Assembly: GCA_046155815.1 (NCBI GenBank)
Contig: JBJXFY010000111.1
Coordinates: 1-6,667, forward strand
Length of the DNA: 6,667 bases
Reading direction: 5' to 3'
Source: JBJXFY01 sp046155815
GTDB taxonomy: Bacteria > Verrucomicrobiota > Verrucomicrobiia > Limisphaerales > CAIMTB01
The notes beneath the pieces are model-generated. The model was given only the letters and a program-made list of their open reading frames with translations. It was not told the DNA's origin and did no database searches. This document shows positions 1-6,097 of the stretch, in pieces; within the stretch, counting starts at the first letter, position 1; each line of letters starts with the position of its first letter. The position numbers were made by a program, and so were the translations under genes.

Positions 1-883
1 TCGAGTGGCCGAGCTTCTTCGCGTCGAACGAGACCGGGTGATCTTCATAGATGGGTTCGCCATCCAGCACCGGCTTGGTCGGCGTGCGATCGTAGTCCAC
101 CCGCGTCTGCGAATAGCGTTCGGTGAACTCCGCGACGTGACCGTTCTGCCGCATGTTGAAATCCAGCCACGGCTCGTCGTGGAACCACTCAGCCGAACCG
201 CGTCCGCCGGGCGGATGGAAGGTCATCAGGTGCGCGCCACCGTCGCCGCGACGGATGCCTTTCGCCATCGCGCGGGTGATTTCCCTGTGTTCGTCGGTGG
301 CAATGTCCCGGTCACCGCCGAGAATCCAGATCAACCCGAAGTCCTTGTATCTCCTGCCCAGCCACTCGCCGTAGACCTCCGCATTGGCCACGGTGAAGAG
401 CGGCTTGCGTGTCTCGCTCTGGTCGCGCCAGAAGCGCCCCCACGTCGGCAGAAAGCCGATGTAGATCCCGCGCTGGTTAGCCTCAGTCACGATGAAGTCC
501 ACGTGATCCCAGTAATCGTTCTGCGGCCCGTCCTGCACGGCCGGCTTCGTCACATCGAGATCGACGAACGGAAGATGGCCGTAGGGATTCGGATCGGTGT
601 GGCCTTCGAGCTCCGCGATGGCGACGGACTGGAGCACGTTGAACTTGAGCGCGGCCCGATTCCCGATCAGTCCGAGTGCGTCCTCCCGGTTCAAGCGGTG
701 GAACAATTCCCAGGTCGTGTCGCCGAGATAGAAGAACGGCTGACCCTCGGCGGTGACGAGGAAGCGTTGGTTGTCACTCACCTTCAACCGGGGCAGGTCC
801 GCGGCATCAAGGCTTGGTGCAACGAAGCAGTGAGTGGCGGCAACCAGGGCCGGCAAACTGGCGAGGAGGGAATGGGAGTGCAT
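1..883 (-). CDS. DUF4038 / apiosidase-like (GH140-type) glycoside hydrolase, C-terminus cut by window edge
   Basis: Translating the minus strand from the ATG at 883-881 gives 294 codons with no stop, running off the left edge. Residues 1-28 look like a signal peptide: a hydrophobic stretch (LLASLPALVAA, then CFVA) ends near LDA-AD, so the product is probably secreted or periplasmic. The n-region has no Lys or Arg, which leaves the exact start uncertain. From about residue 32 the protein follows the DUF4038 (apiosidase-like TIM barrel) pattern: RFLVTAEGQPFFYLGDTTWE (40-59), LFHRLNREDA (60-69), FNVLQSVAIAELEG (81-94), YWDHVDFIV (124-132), YIGFLPTWG (141-149), FGLIWILGGDRD (182-193) and PVLDGEPIYED (271-281). 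By family analogy Asp191 and Glu276 are the likely catalytic acids. Known members act on plant pectin side chains such as apiose-containing rhamnogalacturonan II; the substrate here cannot be read from sequence. No Shine-Dalgarno sequence precedes the ATG. An AraC-type regulator gene lies upstream on the same strand. Confidence 0.88.
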   Translation of the reverse strand, partial: MHSHSLLASLPALVAATHCFVAPSLDAADLPRLKVSDNQRFLVTAEGQPFFYLGDTTWELFHRLNREDALGLIGNRAALKFNVLQSVAIAELEGHTDPNPYGHLPFVDLDVTKPAVQDGPQNDYWDHVDFIVTEANQRGIYIGFLPTWGRFWRDQSETRKPLFTVANAEVYGEWLGRRYKDFGLIWILGGDRDIATDEHREITRAMAKGIRRGDGGAHLMTFHPPGGRGSAEWFHDEPWLDFNMRQNGHVAEFTERYSQTRVDYDRTPTKPVLDGEPIYEDHPVSFDAKKLGHS

Positions 884-1211
884 GGGTTGGGAGTAAGGAA
901 GCAATCTTGTTTGCTGGGTGAACTCGACGGAACGATTCGTTTCGATGCCTACAGATGGTCGAACGGCCGGGAACAATCGATGAACAGAGGGCCGCAACAC
1001 GGCAGGCGGGCCGGCATGGTTGCCCGTCCGCCCAGCGCCGCGTCCGCGAGTGCGGCACCGGCAGGGTCGCGCGCGGCCGCCGGCACAGGTCCGGCCGCCC
1101 GGGGCGCTCCGTCGAGAATGTACGGGAGGAGGCACGAGCGCGTTTTATAGAGTCCTGGTGCAGCTCGTGATAGGAGGATTGGCTGAATCCCTTGGACGAA
1201 TCGGACGCCAG
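884..1211. other. Gene-free leader between the AraC gene and the glycoside hydrolase
   Basis: This 328-bp stretch lies between the AraC-type stop codon and the hydrolase start, both on the minus strand. The frames that stay open here (for example minus 949-1215) give Arg/Pro/Ala-rich low-complexity products without recognisable motifs, so I do not call a gene. The part nearest the hydrolase (about 884-965) is less GC-rich and carries the palindrome at 928-944. A TATAAA hexamer occurs on the minus strand at 1149-1144, but without a good -35 partner. I see no convincing intrinsic terminator after the AraC gene. The stretch most likely contains the promoter of the hydrolase. Confidence 0.6.
928..944. 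promoter_or_regulatory. 17-bp near-perfect palindrome, candidate operator upstream of the glycoside hydrolase
   Basis: The sequence CGGAACGATTCGTTTCG has eight-base arms around a central T at 936. Seven pairs match and one is G-T. It lies 45-61 bp upstream of the hydrolase ATG, in the least GC-rich part of the leader. Position and symmetry fit an operator for a dimeric regulator. AraC-type proteins more often bind direct repeats, so the ligand could be another regulator. Function is inferred. Confidence 0.4.
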
Positions 1212-2195
1212 TCATTCCCGCCGCACCCCGCCCCGAAAGGCGCTCGGCGGCTGGCCGAATGCGCGCCGGAACAGGCGGTCGAAGTAGCTCTGGTCACTGA
1301 AGCCGACCTCGGCCGCGATGTCGGCAATGGAGCGCCGGGTGGTGCGGAGGATGCCCGCGGCGCGGGAGAGGCGGGTGTGGTTCACGTAGCGGACGTAGGT
1401 CATGCCGGCGACCTGCTTGAAGAGGCGCACGAACTGCGGCGGGCTTAGATGGACCAGCGCGGCGGCCTGCGCGAGGCTGAGCTTCTCGTCACCGTGGTCG
1501 CGCAGGTGCTCGAAGACGGGCTTCAGGCGGAGCGAAAGCTCCTGCTGCCGGAGAAACTCCGAGCGCTGCACGTCCGCCGGCTCGAAGTGGCGTGCCAGAT
1601 GATACAGCCACACGAGGAGGAAGGCGCGGCAGCCGGCCTTGCCCACGGAGCCGGCGTCGCGCTGGAAGTAGCACTCCAACAGCCGCGCCAACGCCTCGGC
1701 GGCCGGGCCCGCCCGCGGATCGCCGCGGCGGAGCACGTTCGGCCGGTCATCGCGCCGGGCGTAAAAGGGCAGCAGGAAGGTGTAGTCGTGCGAAGGCGAG
1801 CCGAGGCTGTACACAAACTCCGGCAGGAAGCTCACCACCACCACACGGGTGTCGAGGCCGGGGTCGTTCACAGTCTGGTGGAGCTTGAGGTTATCCACCA
1901 CGAGCTGGTCGCCCGGCTGGAGCGCCACCACACGGTCGCCCATGCGCATGCGGCACCGGCCATCCAGCGGCATGAACAGCTCGAGACGGCTGTGCCATGT
2001 GGAGCCATGCGTGAAACGGTCCGCACGGAAATGGAAGAGCCGGACTAGGACCGGGAACTCCGCCGTCAATTCCTCGTCGTATCGCCCGCTCGGATCGAGC
2101 CGATGGGAGATGCAATGCGGCGCGAATCTCAGGGGGGCGCAGGCCGCCAGCAGCGTGGCGAAGCCCGCACGGGCGCTCGGGGCGGTGCGTTTCAA
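1212..2195 (-). CDS. AraC-family transcriptional regulator with N-terminal cupin-like sensor domain
   Basis: The product has 327 residues, within the usual range for sugar-responsive AraC regulators. Residues about 45-125 form the cupin-like ligand-binding part (STWHSRLELFMPLDG 65-79, then ALQPGDQLVVDNLKLHQT 91-108, typical of a jelly-roll barrel). Residues about 223-323 hold the two helix-turn-helix units of the family: LSLAQAAALVHLSPPQFVRLF (239-259), GMTYVRYVNHTRL (264-276), SIADIAAEVGFSDQSYFDRL (289-308) and FGQPPSAFR (313-321). The frame has no upstream ATG: an in-frame TAA lies 27-25 bases ahead of the codon at 2195-2193, which is TTG with a short AAGG just before it. TTG is the best start I can offer; a later CTG is possible because the first ~25 residues look unstructured. 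It lies 328 bp upstream of the glycoside hydrolase on the same strand and is divergent from the DMT transporter, so it may regulate either. Confidence 0.93.
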   Translation of the reverse strand: MKRTAPSARAGFATLLAACAPLRFAPHCISHRLDPSGRYDEELTAEFPVLVRLFHFRADRFTHGSTWHSRLELFMPLDGRCRMRMGDRVVALQPGDQLVVDNLKLHQTVNDPGLDTRVVVVSFLPEFVYSLGSPSHDYTFLLPFYARRDDRPNVLRRGDPRAGPAAEALARLLECYFQRDAGSVGKAGCRAFLLVWLYHLARHFEPADVQRSEFLRQQELSLRLKPVFEHLRDHGDEKLSLAQAAALVHLSPPQFVRLFKQVAGMTYVRYVNHTRLSRAAGILRTTRRSIADIAAEVGFSDQSYFDRLFRRAFGQPPSAFRGGVRRE

Positions 2196-2204
2196 GGACC
2201 TTGA
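2192..2204. promoter_or_regulatory. 13-bp perfect palindrome covering the AraC gene's start codon
   Basis: TCAAGGACCTTGA has perfect six-base arms around a central A at 2198. It overlaps the proposed TTG start codon (2195-2193, minus strand) and contains its only Shine-Dalgarno-like AAGG. It could be an autoregulatory operator. In the mRNA it could also fold weakly over the start site, though the one-base centre makes a tight hairpin unlikely. The symmetry is seen directly; the role is inferred. Confidence 0.35.
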
Positions 2205-2327
2205 CTTGATAGGGCCTGCTTACCGCCGGCAAGACAACGGGATTGCGGCCGCGAGGCGGATGCGAGGCTGCTCACGGAAATCAGGGGGCGGCCTGGATGT
2301 CTGGCCCAGCCACATCGTGGCCGACAC

Positions 2328-2350
2328 CGCCCCGGCGGACGCCCCGGCGG
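2328..2350. repeat. Tandem 12-bp repeat in the divergent intergenic region
   Basis: CGCCCCGGCGG occurs at 2328-2338 and again at 2340-2350, giving a 12-bp period with one A between the copies. It sits 43-65 bp upstream of the transporter start, between the divergent AraC and transporter genes. It may be a pair of direct-repeat binding sites, the layout AraC-type proteins often use, or simply GC-rich low complexity. Confidence 0.45.
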
Positions 2351-2375
2351 CGGTTGTGGCCGCACTGGCTTTCGC

Positions 2376-2380
2376 GGAGG
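2376..2380 (+). promoter_or_regulatory. Shine-Dalgarno-like GGAGG ahead of the DMT transporter
   Basis: GGAGG lies 12 bases upstream of the ATG at 2393, a little further than ideal. It supports the 2393 start over in-frame ATGs at 2243 and 2297, which would add a Pro/Arg-rich extension with no transporter character. It is the clearest ribosome binding site in the window. Confidence 0.4.
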
Positions 2381-2392
2381 CTGGCCCGGCGG

Positions 2393-3274
2393 ATGTACCT
2401 CCTGCTGCCCCTGCTTGCGGCCATCGCCTTCGCGGCGGGGTCGCTGGTCTTCAAGCGCGCCTTCGCCGAGGGCGCGACGCTCGGGCACGCGGTGGTACTC
2501 AACAATGTCGTGCTCGGCCTCGCCTTCCTGCCGCTGCTGGCGCTGGACCCGTTTCCTGTGAAGTGGAGCCTCCTGCACCAGCCCGCGATGGCGGCGCTGG
2601 CCTTCGTGATCGGCCACTTCCTGCACGTGCTTTCCCTGCGGCTCGGGGACGTCTCGCTCGCCACGCCGCTGCTCGGGGCGAAGACGGTCTTTGTCACGCT
2701 GCTGGCGTGGTTCCTGTTCGGCTGGCCGCTCTCAACGGCGCAGTGGGCCGCAGCCGGCCTGACGACGGCGGGCGTGCTGGTGATGGGGCTGACGGACTTC
2801 CGGCCCGGCCGCTCGCCCGGCCGGACCACGGCGCTGGCGCTGGGTTGCGCGGCGGCCTTCGCCTTCACGGATGTGCTCATCCAGCACTGGGCCGCGGACG
2901 TGGGCGTGCTGAACTTCCTCGCGCTGATGTTCGCGGCGCTGGCTCTGCTTTCACTGGGCGCGCTGCCCTGGCTCGGCCCGGCGGAGCTGCGCGCGCCCGC
3001 CGCGGCATGGCCGTGGATCGGCGGGGCCATCGCGCTGTCCGCGGTGCAGGCCGTCCTCATCACCTGGGCCATCGGCCGGTGGCGCGACGCTGCAGGCGTG
3101 AACGTGGTGTACGGCACGCGCGGGCTGTGGAGCCTCGCGCTGGTGTGGTGGGCCGGCCGGTGGTTCGGGAACAAGGAGCGCGCCGACGCCGGGCGGCGGG
3201 TCATCATCGCCCGTCTCATCGGCGCGGTCCTGCTGCTGGCCGCGGTGGGGCTGGCCATGGGCGCGGCGAAGTAG
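2393..3274 (+). CDS. EamA/DMT-superfamily membrane transporter
   Basis: The 293-residue product is almost wholly hydrophobic and matches the usual size (about 280-300 residues, ten helices, two EamA repeats) of drug/metabolite transporters. The first repeat covers about residues 2-133, with segments near 2-20, 31-50, 64-82, 89-111 and 115-133. The second covers about 145-291, with segments near 145-163, 164-184, 197-216, 232-248 and 266-291. The motif SLRLGDVSLATPLLGAKTVF (81-100) at the end of helix 3 and start of helix 4, followed by an AGVLVMGLTDF helix (127-137), is typical of EamA proteins. A second-half counterpart, NVVYGTRGLWSLALVWW (237-253), is also visible. Members move small metabolites such as amino acids, sugars or nucleosides, usually outward; the substrate cannot be read. 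The gene is divergent from the AraC regulator and convergent with araB. Longer in-frame starts exist but add only low-complexity sequence. Confidence 0.9.
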   Translation: MYLLLPLLAAIAFAAGSLVFKRAFAEGATLGHAVVLNNVVLGLAFLPLLALDPFPVKWSLLHQPAMAALAFVIGHFLHVLSLRLGDVSLATPLLGAKTVFVTLLAWFLFGWPLSTAQWAAAGLTTAGVLVMGLTDFRPGRSPGRTTALALGCAAAFAFTDVLIQHWAADVGVLNFLALMFAALALLSLGALPWLGPAELRAPAAAWPWIGGAIALSAVQAVLITWAIGRWRDAAGVNVVYGTRGLWSLALVWWAGRWFGNKERADAGRRVIIARLIGAVLLLAAVGLAMGAAK

Positions 3275-3339
3275 CGCCGGCGCACGCGAAGCGGTTTCCC
3301 CTCAGGCTCCCGCGAACGGCCGATCGTGGCCGCAATGCC

Positions 3340-3365
3340 CGCCCGGGGCGTGTTTCCGGCGGAAA
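3340..3365. terminator. Two small adjacent hairpins in the convergent intergenic region, possible weak terminator
   Basis: Between the transporter and araB stop codons, CGCCCGGGGCG (3340-3350) is a perfect odd palindrome and TTTCCGGCGGAAA (3353-3365) is a 5-bp stem with a GGC loop. There is only a TTT after the first hairpin and no proper T-run on either strand, so classical intrinsic termination is doubtful. A 10-bp palindrome, GCGCCGGCGC, also overlaps the transporter stop codon at 3274-3283. The rest of the 169-bp gap shows nothing I can name. Confidence 0.25.
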
Positions 3366-3443
3366 GGACTCCCGAACAACGCGCCGCACGACCCTGTGGA
3401 CGACGCACGCCGCCCGTACCGGTTCCCCGGGGTGCGCGGAAGT

Positions 3444-5123
3444 TCATGCGGCAGCCCGCGCCTGCGCGCGGATCTGAAGGAGCTCCTTCATGACGTGGCC
3501 GAGGTTGCCCCGCCACGCGCGCGTACCAAACGCGTCATGCAGGTCCCGGTAGAGCCGGTGCAGGCGCGCGTAAACGGCCGCCGCCGCGGGATCGGGCGTG
3601 AAGACGCGCTCCTTCACGCCGGTCATGGCCGCGCGCGCCGCGTCGAAATCGGGGTGCACGCCGGCGGCGACCGCGCCGGCCATCGCGGCGCCGAGCGCGC
3701 AGGTCTGTCCCGAGCGCGAAACCTTCATCGGGCGGTTCAGGACGTCGGCATAGACCTGCAGCACGAGCGGGCTCCTGTCGGCGATGCCGCCGCAGCTCAC
3801 GATTTCATCGACTTGCACGCCGTACTCCTCAAGACGCCCGATGATGACGCGCGCGCCGAAGGCGGTCGCCTCGATGAGCGCGCGATAGATCTCCGCCGGC
3901 TGAGTGTGCAGCGTCTGGCCGAGCAGCAGGCCGGTGAGCCGCTGGTCGGCGAGGATGGTCCGGTTCCCGTTGTTCCAGTCGAGCGCGAGCAGGCCGCTGG
4001 CGCCGGGCCGCAGCGCCGCCGCGGCGCGCGACAGTGCTTCGTGGCCCGGCCCGGCAGGCTGCAGCGCCTGCACGAACCAGTTGAAGATGTCGCCCACGGC
4101 GCCCTGTCCCGCCTCGAGACCGTGGAAGCCCGGCAGCACCGAGCCGGGCACGATCCCGCAGATGCCCGGCACGTCGGGCAGCTCCGCCGCCAGCGGCGCA
4201 ACCGTGATGTCGCAGGTGCTCGTTCCCAGAATCTTCACCAGGGTGCCCGGCGCGACGCCGGCGCCGACCGCGCCGAGGTGCGCGTCGAGTGCCCCGACGG
4301 CCACGGGAGTCCCGACGCGCAGGCCAAGGCGGCCGGCCCATTCGGCGGAGAGGCCGCCCGCGCGCTGGTCCACGGTGGTTACGGCCGCGCCGTCGAGGCT
4401 GGCGCGCACCTTCCCCAGCAGCGGATGGAGGCCGGCGAGAAACCGCGCGTCCGGATAGCCGTCCCAGCCGGGGTGGTGCATCGCCTTGTGCCCCGCCGCG
4501 CAGACGCCGCGCACCGGCCGCCCCGCCGTGCCGCACAGCACCGCGGGAATCCAGTCCGCGATCTCGACCCAGGTCGCCGCGGCCTCGACGACCTCCGGCG
4601 CGGCCACGGCGCAGCGCCAAATCTTCGCCCAGAACCACTCCGAGGAATAAATCCCGCCGCACTTCGCGAGGTACTCGGGATGCGCGCGGGCCGCGGCCTC
4701 CGTGAGCGCGGCGGCCTCAGCCGTGGCGGTGTGGTCTTTCCACAGCCACGCGAGGGCGTGCGGGTTGCGGGCAAAGCGCGGATGGCCGGCGAGCGGGTTG
4801 CCTTCGGCATCCACCGGCAGCGGCGTGCTGCCCGTGGTGTCCACGCCGAGCCCGGCGACGCGCGCGGGCGAGAACCCCGGGTCGGCCCCGCGCGCCTCCG
4901 CCAACGCGCCGAGCACGGCCTGTTCCGCGCCGTCGAGGTAGTCCGCGGGATGTTGCCGGGCCAGCTCCGGCTCGCGGGCGTCCACGATCACGCCCCGTTC
5001 ACCGTGCGCGTAGCCGTGGACGTGCGTGCCGACTTCCGCGCCATCCGCGCAGCGGACCACGAGGCCGCGAACGGAATTCGTGCCGAAATCGAGTCCGAGC
5101 GTGTACGCGGGCGCGGCGGGCAT
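3444..5123 (-). CDS. araB: L-ribulokinase (AraB), FGGY carbohydrate kinase family
   Basis: Catalyses ATP-dependent phosphorylation of L-ribulose to L-ribulose 5-phosphate, the second step of L-arabinose catabolism, in the cytoplasm. The 559-residue length is close to the roughly 560-570 of characterised AraB proteins. The motifs are in order: the N-terminal phosphate motif LGLDFGTNSVRGLVV (9-23), DYLDGAE (61-67), GLGVDTTGSTPLPVD (91-105), NPHALAWLWKDHTA (120-133), YSSEWFWAKIW (159-169), GALDAHLGAVG (277-287) with Asp280 the expected catalytic base, LGTSTCD (299-305), ALDWNNGNRT (390-399) and SCGGIADRSP (443-452) in the ATP-binding half. The TTGSTP and HALAWLWKDHTA blocks separate it from xylulokinase and glycerol kinase. 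The ATG at 5123 puts the first motif at the normal place; no Shine-Dalgarno sequence precedes it. The upstream neighbour on the same strand is a TatD-type hydrolase, 143 bp away. araA and araD are not in the window. Confidence 0.95.
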   Translation of the reverse strand: MPAAPAYTLGLDFGTNSVRGLVVRCADGAEVGTHVHGYAHGERGVIVDAREPELARQHPADYLDGAEQAVLGALAEARGADPGFSPARVAGLGVDTTGSTPLPVDAEGNPLAGHPRFARNPHALAWLWKDHTATAEAAALTEAAARAHPEYLAKCGGIYSSEWFWAKIWRCAVAAPEVVEAAATWVEIADWIPAVLCGTAGRPVRGVCAAGHKAMHHPGWDGYPDARFLAGLHPLLGKVRASLDGAAVTTVDQRAGGLSAEWAGRLGLRVGTPVAVGALDAHLGAVGAGVAPGTLVKILGTSTCDITVAPLAAELPDVPGICGIVPGSVLPGFHGLEAGQGAVGDIFNWFVQALQPAGPGHEALSRAAAALRPGASGLLALDWNNGNRTILADQRLTGLLLGQTLHTQPAEIYRALIEATAFGARVIIGRLEEYGVQVDEIVSCGGIADRSPLVLQVYADVLNRPMKVSRSGQTCALGAAMAGAVAAGVHPDFDAARAAMTGVKERVFTPDPAAAAVYARLHRLYRDLHDAFGTRAWRGNLGHVMKELLQIRAQARAAA

Positions 5124-5233
5124 CCCGGCCGGTTATCAGGATTCGGGGAAGTTGAACACTCTCCGCGTCCCTGTCGGCTGAGGACCGGAGCAATTCGATG
5201 GCCCTGTCGCACTCCTCGGCGAAGCCAGTTCCG

Positions 5234-5249
5234 GCCGGCGTTCGCCGGC
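5234..5249. repeat. GC-rich inverted repeat between the TatD-type gene and araB
   Basis: GCCGGCGTTCGCCGGC is a perfect 16-bp inverted repeat: seven paired bases around TT, or six paired bases with a four-base loop. It begins 17 bases after the TatD-type stop codon on the minus strand and is followed by no T-run. It could cause partial termination or mRNA processing between the hydrolase and araB, or be a copy of a dispersed extragenic repeat. The palindrome is certain; its role is not. Confidence 0.4.
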
Positions 5250-5266
5250 GGTGCCGGGCGTGCCGT

Positions 5267-6076
5267 TCAATCACCAGGCAGCTGGAACTTCGGGCACTGG
5301 CTGAGGAAGCGCACCGGGTTCTGGTACACCACGCGATCCACCTCCGCCGCGCTCCAGCCGCGGCGGCGCATCTCCAGCGCGGTGCGCGGGATGGCCAGCG
5401 GCACGCTCTCGCCCCAGTCGCACGCGGAGTTCATCCACAGCCGGTCCGCGCCATGCAGGTCGAGGATGTCCACCGCGCGGGCCGGCGTGCATTTGCTGAC
5501 GGGGTAAAGCGTCATGCCGCCCCAGTGGCCGCGGTCGAGCACCAGCTTCACCGTGTGCTCCTCGACGTGGTCAATCAGCACGCGCTCCGGCCGGATGCGC
5601 GCGTCGGCCTTCAGCACGTCGAGGATGAGCCGCGTGCCCTTGAGCTTGTCCTCGAGATGCGGCGTGTGGACGAGGATGAGCTGATCATGGCGCGCCGCGA
5701 GGTCCACGTGCAGCTCGAGCACCTTCAGCTCGTTGCGCGAATTCTTGTTCAGCCCGATCTCGCCGATGCCCAGCACGTTCGCCCGGCCGAGGAACTCCGG
5801 GATGAGCGCGATCACGTCCTCCGCCAGCTTCACGTCCTCGGATTCCTTGGGGTTGATACAGAGCCAGCAGAAGTGCGGCAGGCCGTACTTCGCGGCGCGG
5901 GCCGGCTCGTACTCGGTGAGCTGGCGGAAGTAGTCGCGGAAGCCGTCCGGCGACGAGCGGTCGAAGCCGGCCCAGAAGGCGGGCTCGCACACGGCCGCGC
6001 AGCCGGCGGTGACCATGTCGAGGTAGTCGTCCGTCGTGCGGCTGACCATGTGGCCGTGGGGTTCGATGTAGCGCAT
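5267..6076 (-). CDS. TatD-superfamily metal-dependent hydrolase, EboB-like
   Basis: The 269-residue product is a TIM-barrel amidohydrolase-type enzyme with a full set of TatD-like metal ligands: His7 and His9 in PHGHM, Glu106 in GIGEIGLN, His137 in LVHTPH (His140 next to it), His160 in LIDHVEE and Asp210 in SACDWGES. It should bind one or two divalent metals and hydrolyse a phosphoester, ester or lactone-like bond in the cytoplasm; no signal peptide is seen. The N-terminus (HMVSRTTDDY, then AAVCEPAFW at 27-35) and INPKESED (74-81) resemble EboB, the TatD-type member of the ebo cluster, which is implicated in moving metabolites to the periplasm, more than the DNase TatD itself. No eboA, eboC, eboD, eboE or eboF gene is visible here. 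The ATG at 6076 directly precedes the first metal motif. It starts 21 bp after the small membrane gene and 143 bp before araB, all on one strand, so co-transcription is likely. Confidence 0.88.
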   Translation of the reverse strand: MRYIEPHGHMVSRTTDDYLDMVTAGCAAVCEPAFWAGFDRSSPDGFRDYFRQLTEYEPARAAKYGLPHFCWLCINPKESEDVKLAEDVIALIPEFLGRANVLGIGEIGLNKNSRNELKVLELHVDLAARHDQLILVHTPHLEDKLKGTRLILDVLKADARIRPERVLIDHVEEHTVKLVLDRGHWGGMTLYPVSKCTPARAVDILDLHGADRLWMNSACDWGESVPLAIPRTALEMRRRGWSAAEVDRVVYQNPVRFLSQCPKFQLPGD

Positions 6077-6097
6077 GGGATGTCTTGGGATTCTATT

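Noticed and set aside
5..1150. A 381-codon plus-strand open frame opposite the glycoside hydrolase
   Set aside because: The minus-strand frame carries clear DUF4038 motifs, and the plus frame reads as antisense noise that also runs through the leader.
949..1215. An 88-codon minus-strand frame whose ATG overlaps the AraC stop codon as ATGA
   Set aside because: The overlap resembles translational coupling, but the product is Ala/Pro/Arg-rich without motifs and lies in the probable leader of the hydrolase.
2196..2240. A TATCAA and TTGCCG pair as a promoter for the AraC gene, and TTGACT as a plus-strand -35 box
   Set aside because: The minus-strand pair has a 15-bp spacer and weak matches, and the plus-strand TTGACT has no -10 partner at 16-18 bp.
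2243..2392. A 50-residue N-terminal extension of the transporter from an earlier ATG
   Set aside because: The extension is Pro/Arg/Trp-rich with no membrane character, and the protein from 2393 already has the normal EamA length and a nearby GGAGG.
1849..3477. A 542-codon plus-strand open frame across the AraC gene and the transporter
   Set aside because: It crosses two well-supported genes in the wrong strand or frame and its translation is low-complexity Arg/Ala/Gly sequence.
2281..3516. A 411-codon minus-strand open frame opposite the transporter
   Set aside because: It is the antisense of a well-formed ten-helix transporter. The product is Ser/Arg/Pro-rich with no recognisable fold.
4999..5274. 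A 91-codon minus-strand frame spanning the spacer between the TatD-type gene and araB
   Set aside because: More than a third of it lies inside araB in another frame and it is Arg-rich. The spacer is better explained as non-coding with a hairpin.
3396..5507. A 703-codon open frame on the plus strand opposite araB
   Set aside because: It is antisense to a clear ribulokinase with all motifs in place. Its product is Arg/Ala/Gly/His-rich without domain pattern, as expected for the mirror frame of a very GC-rich gene.
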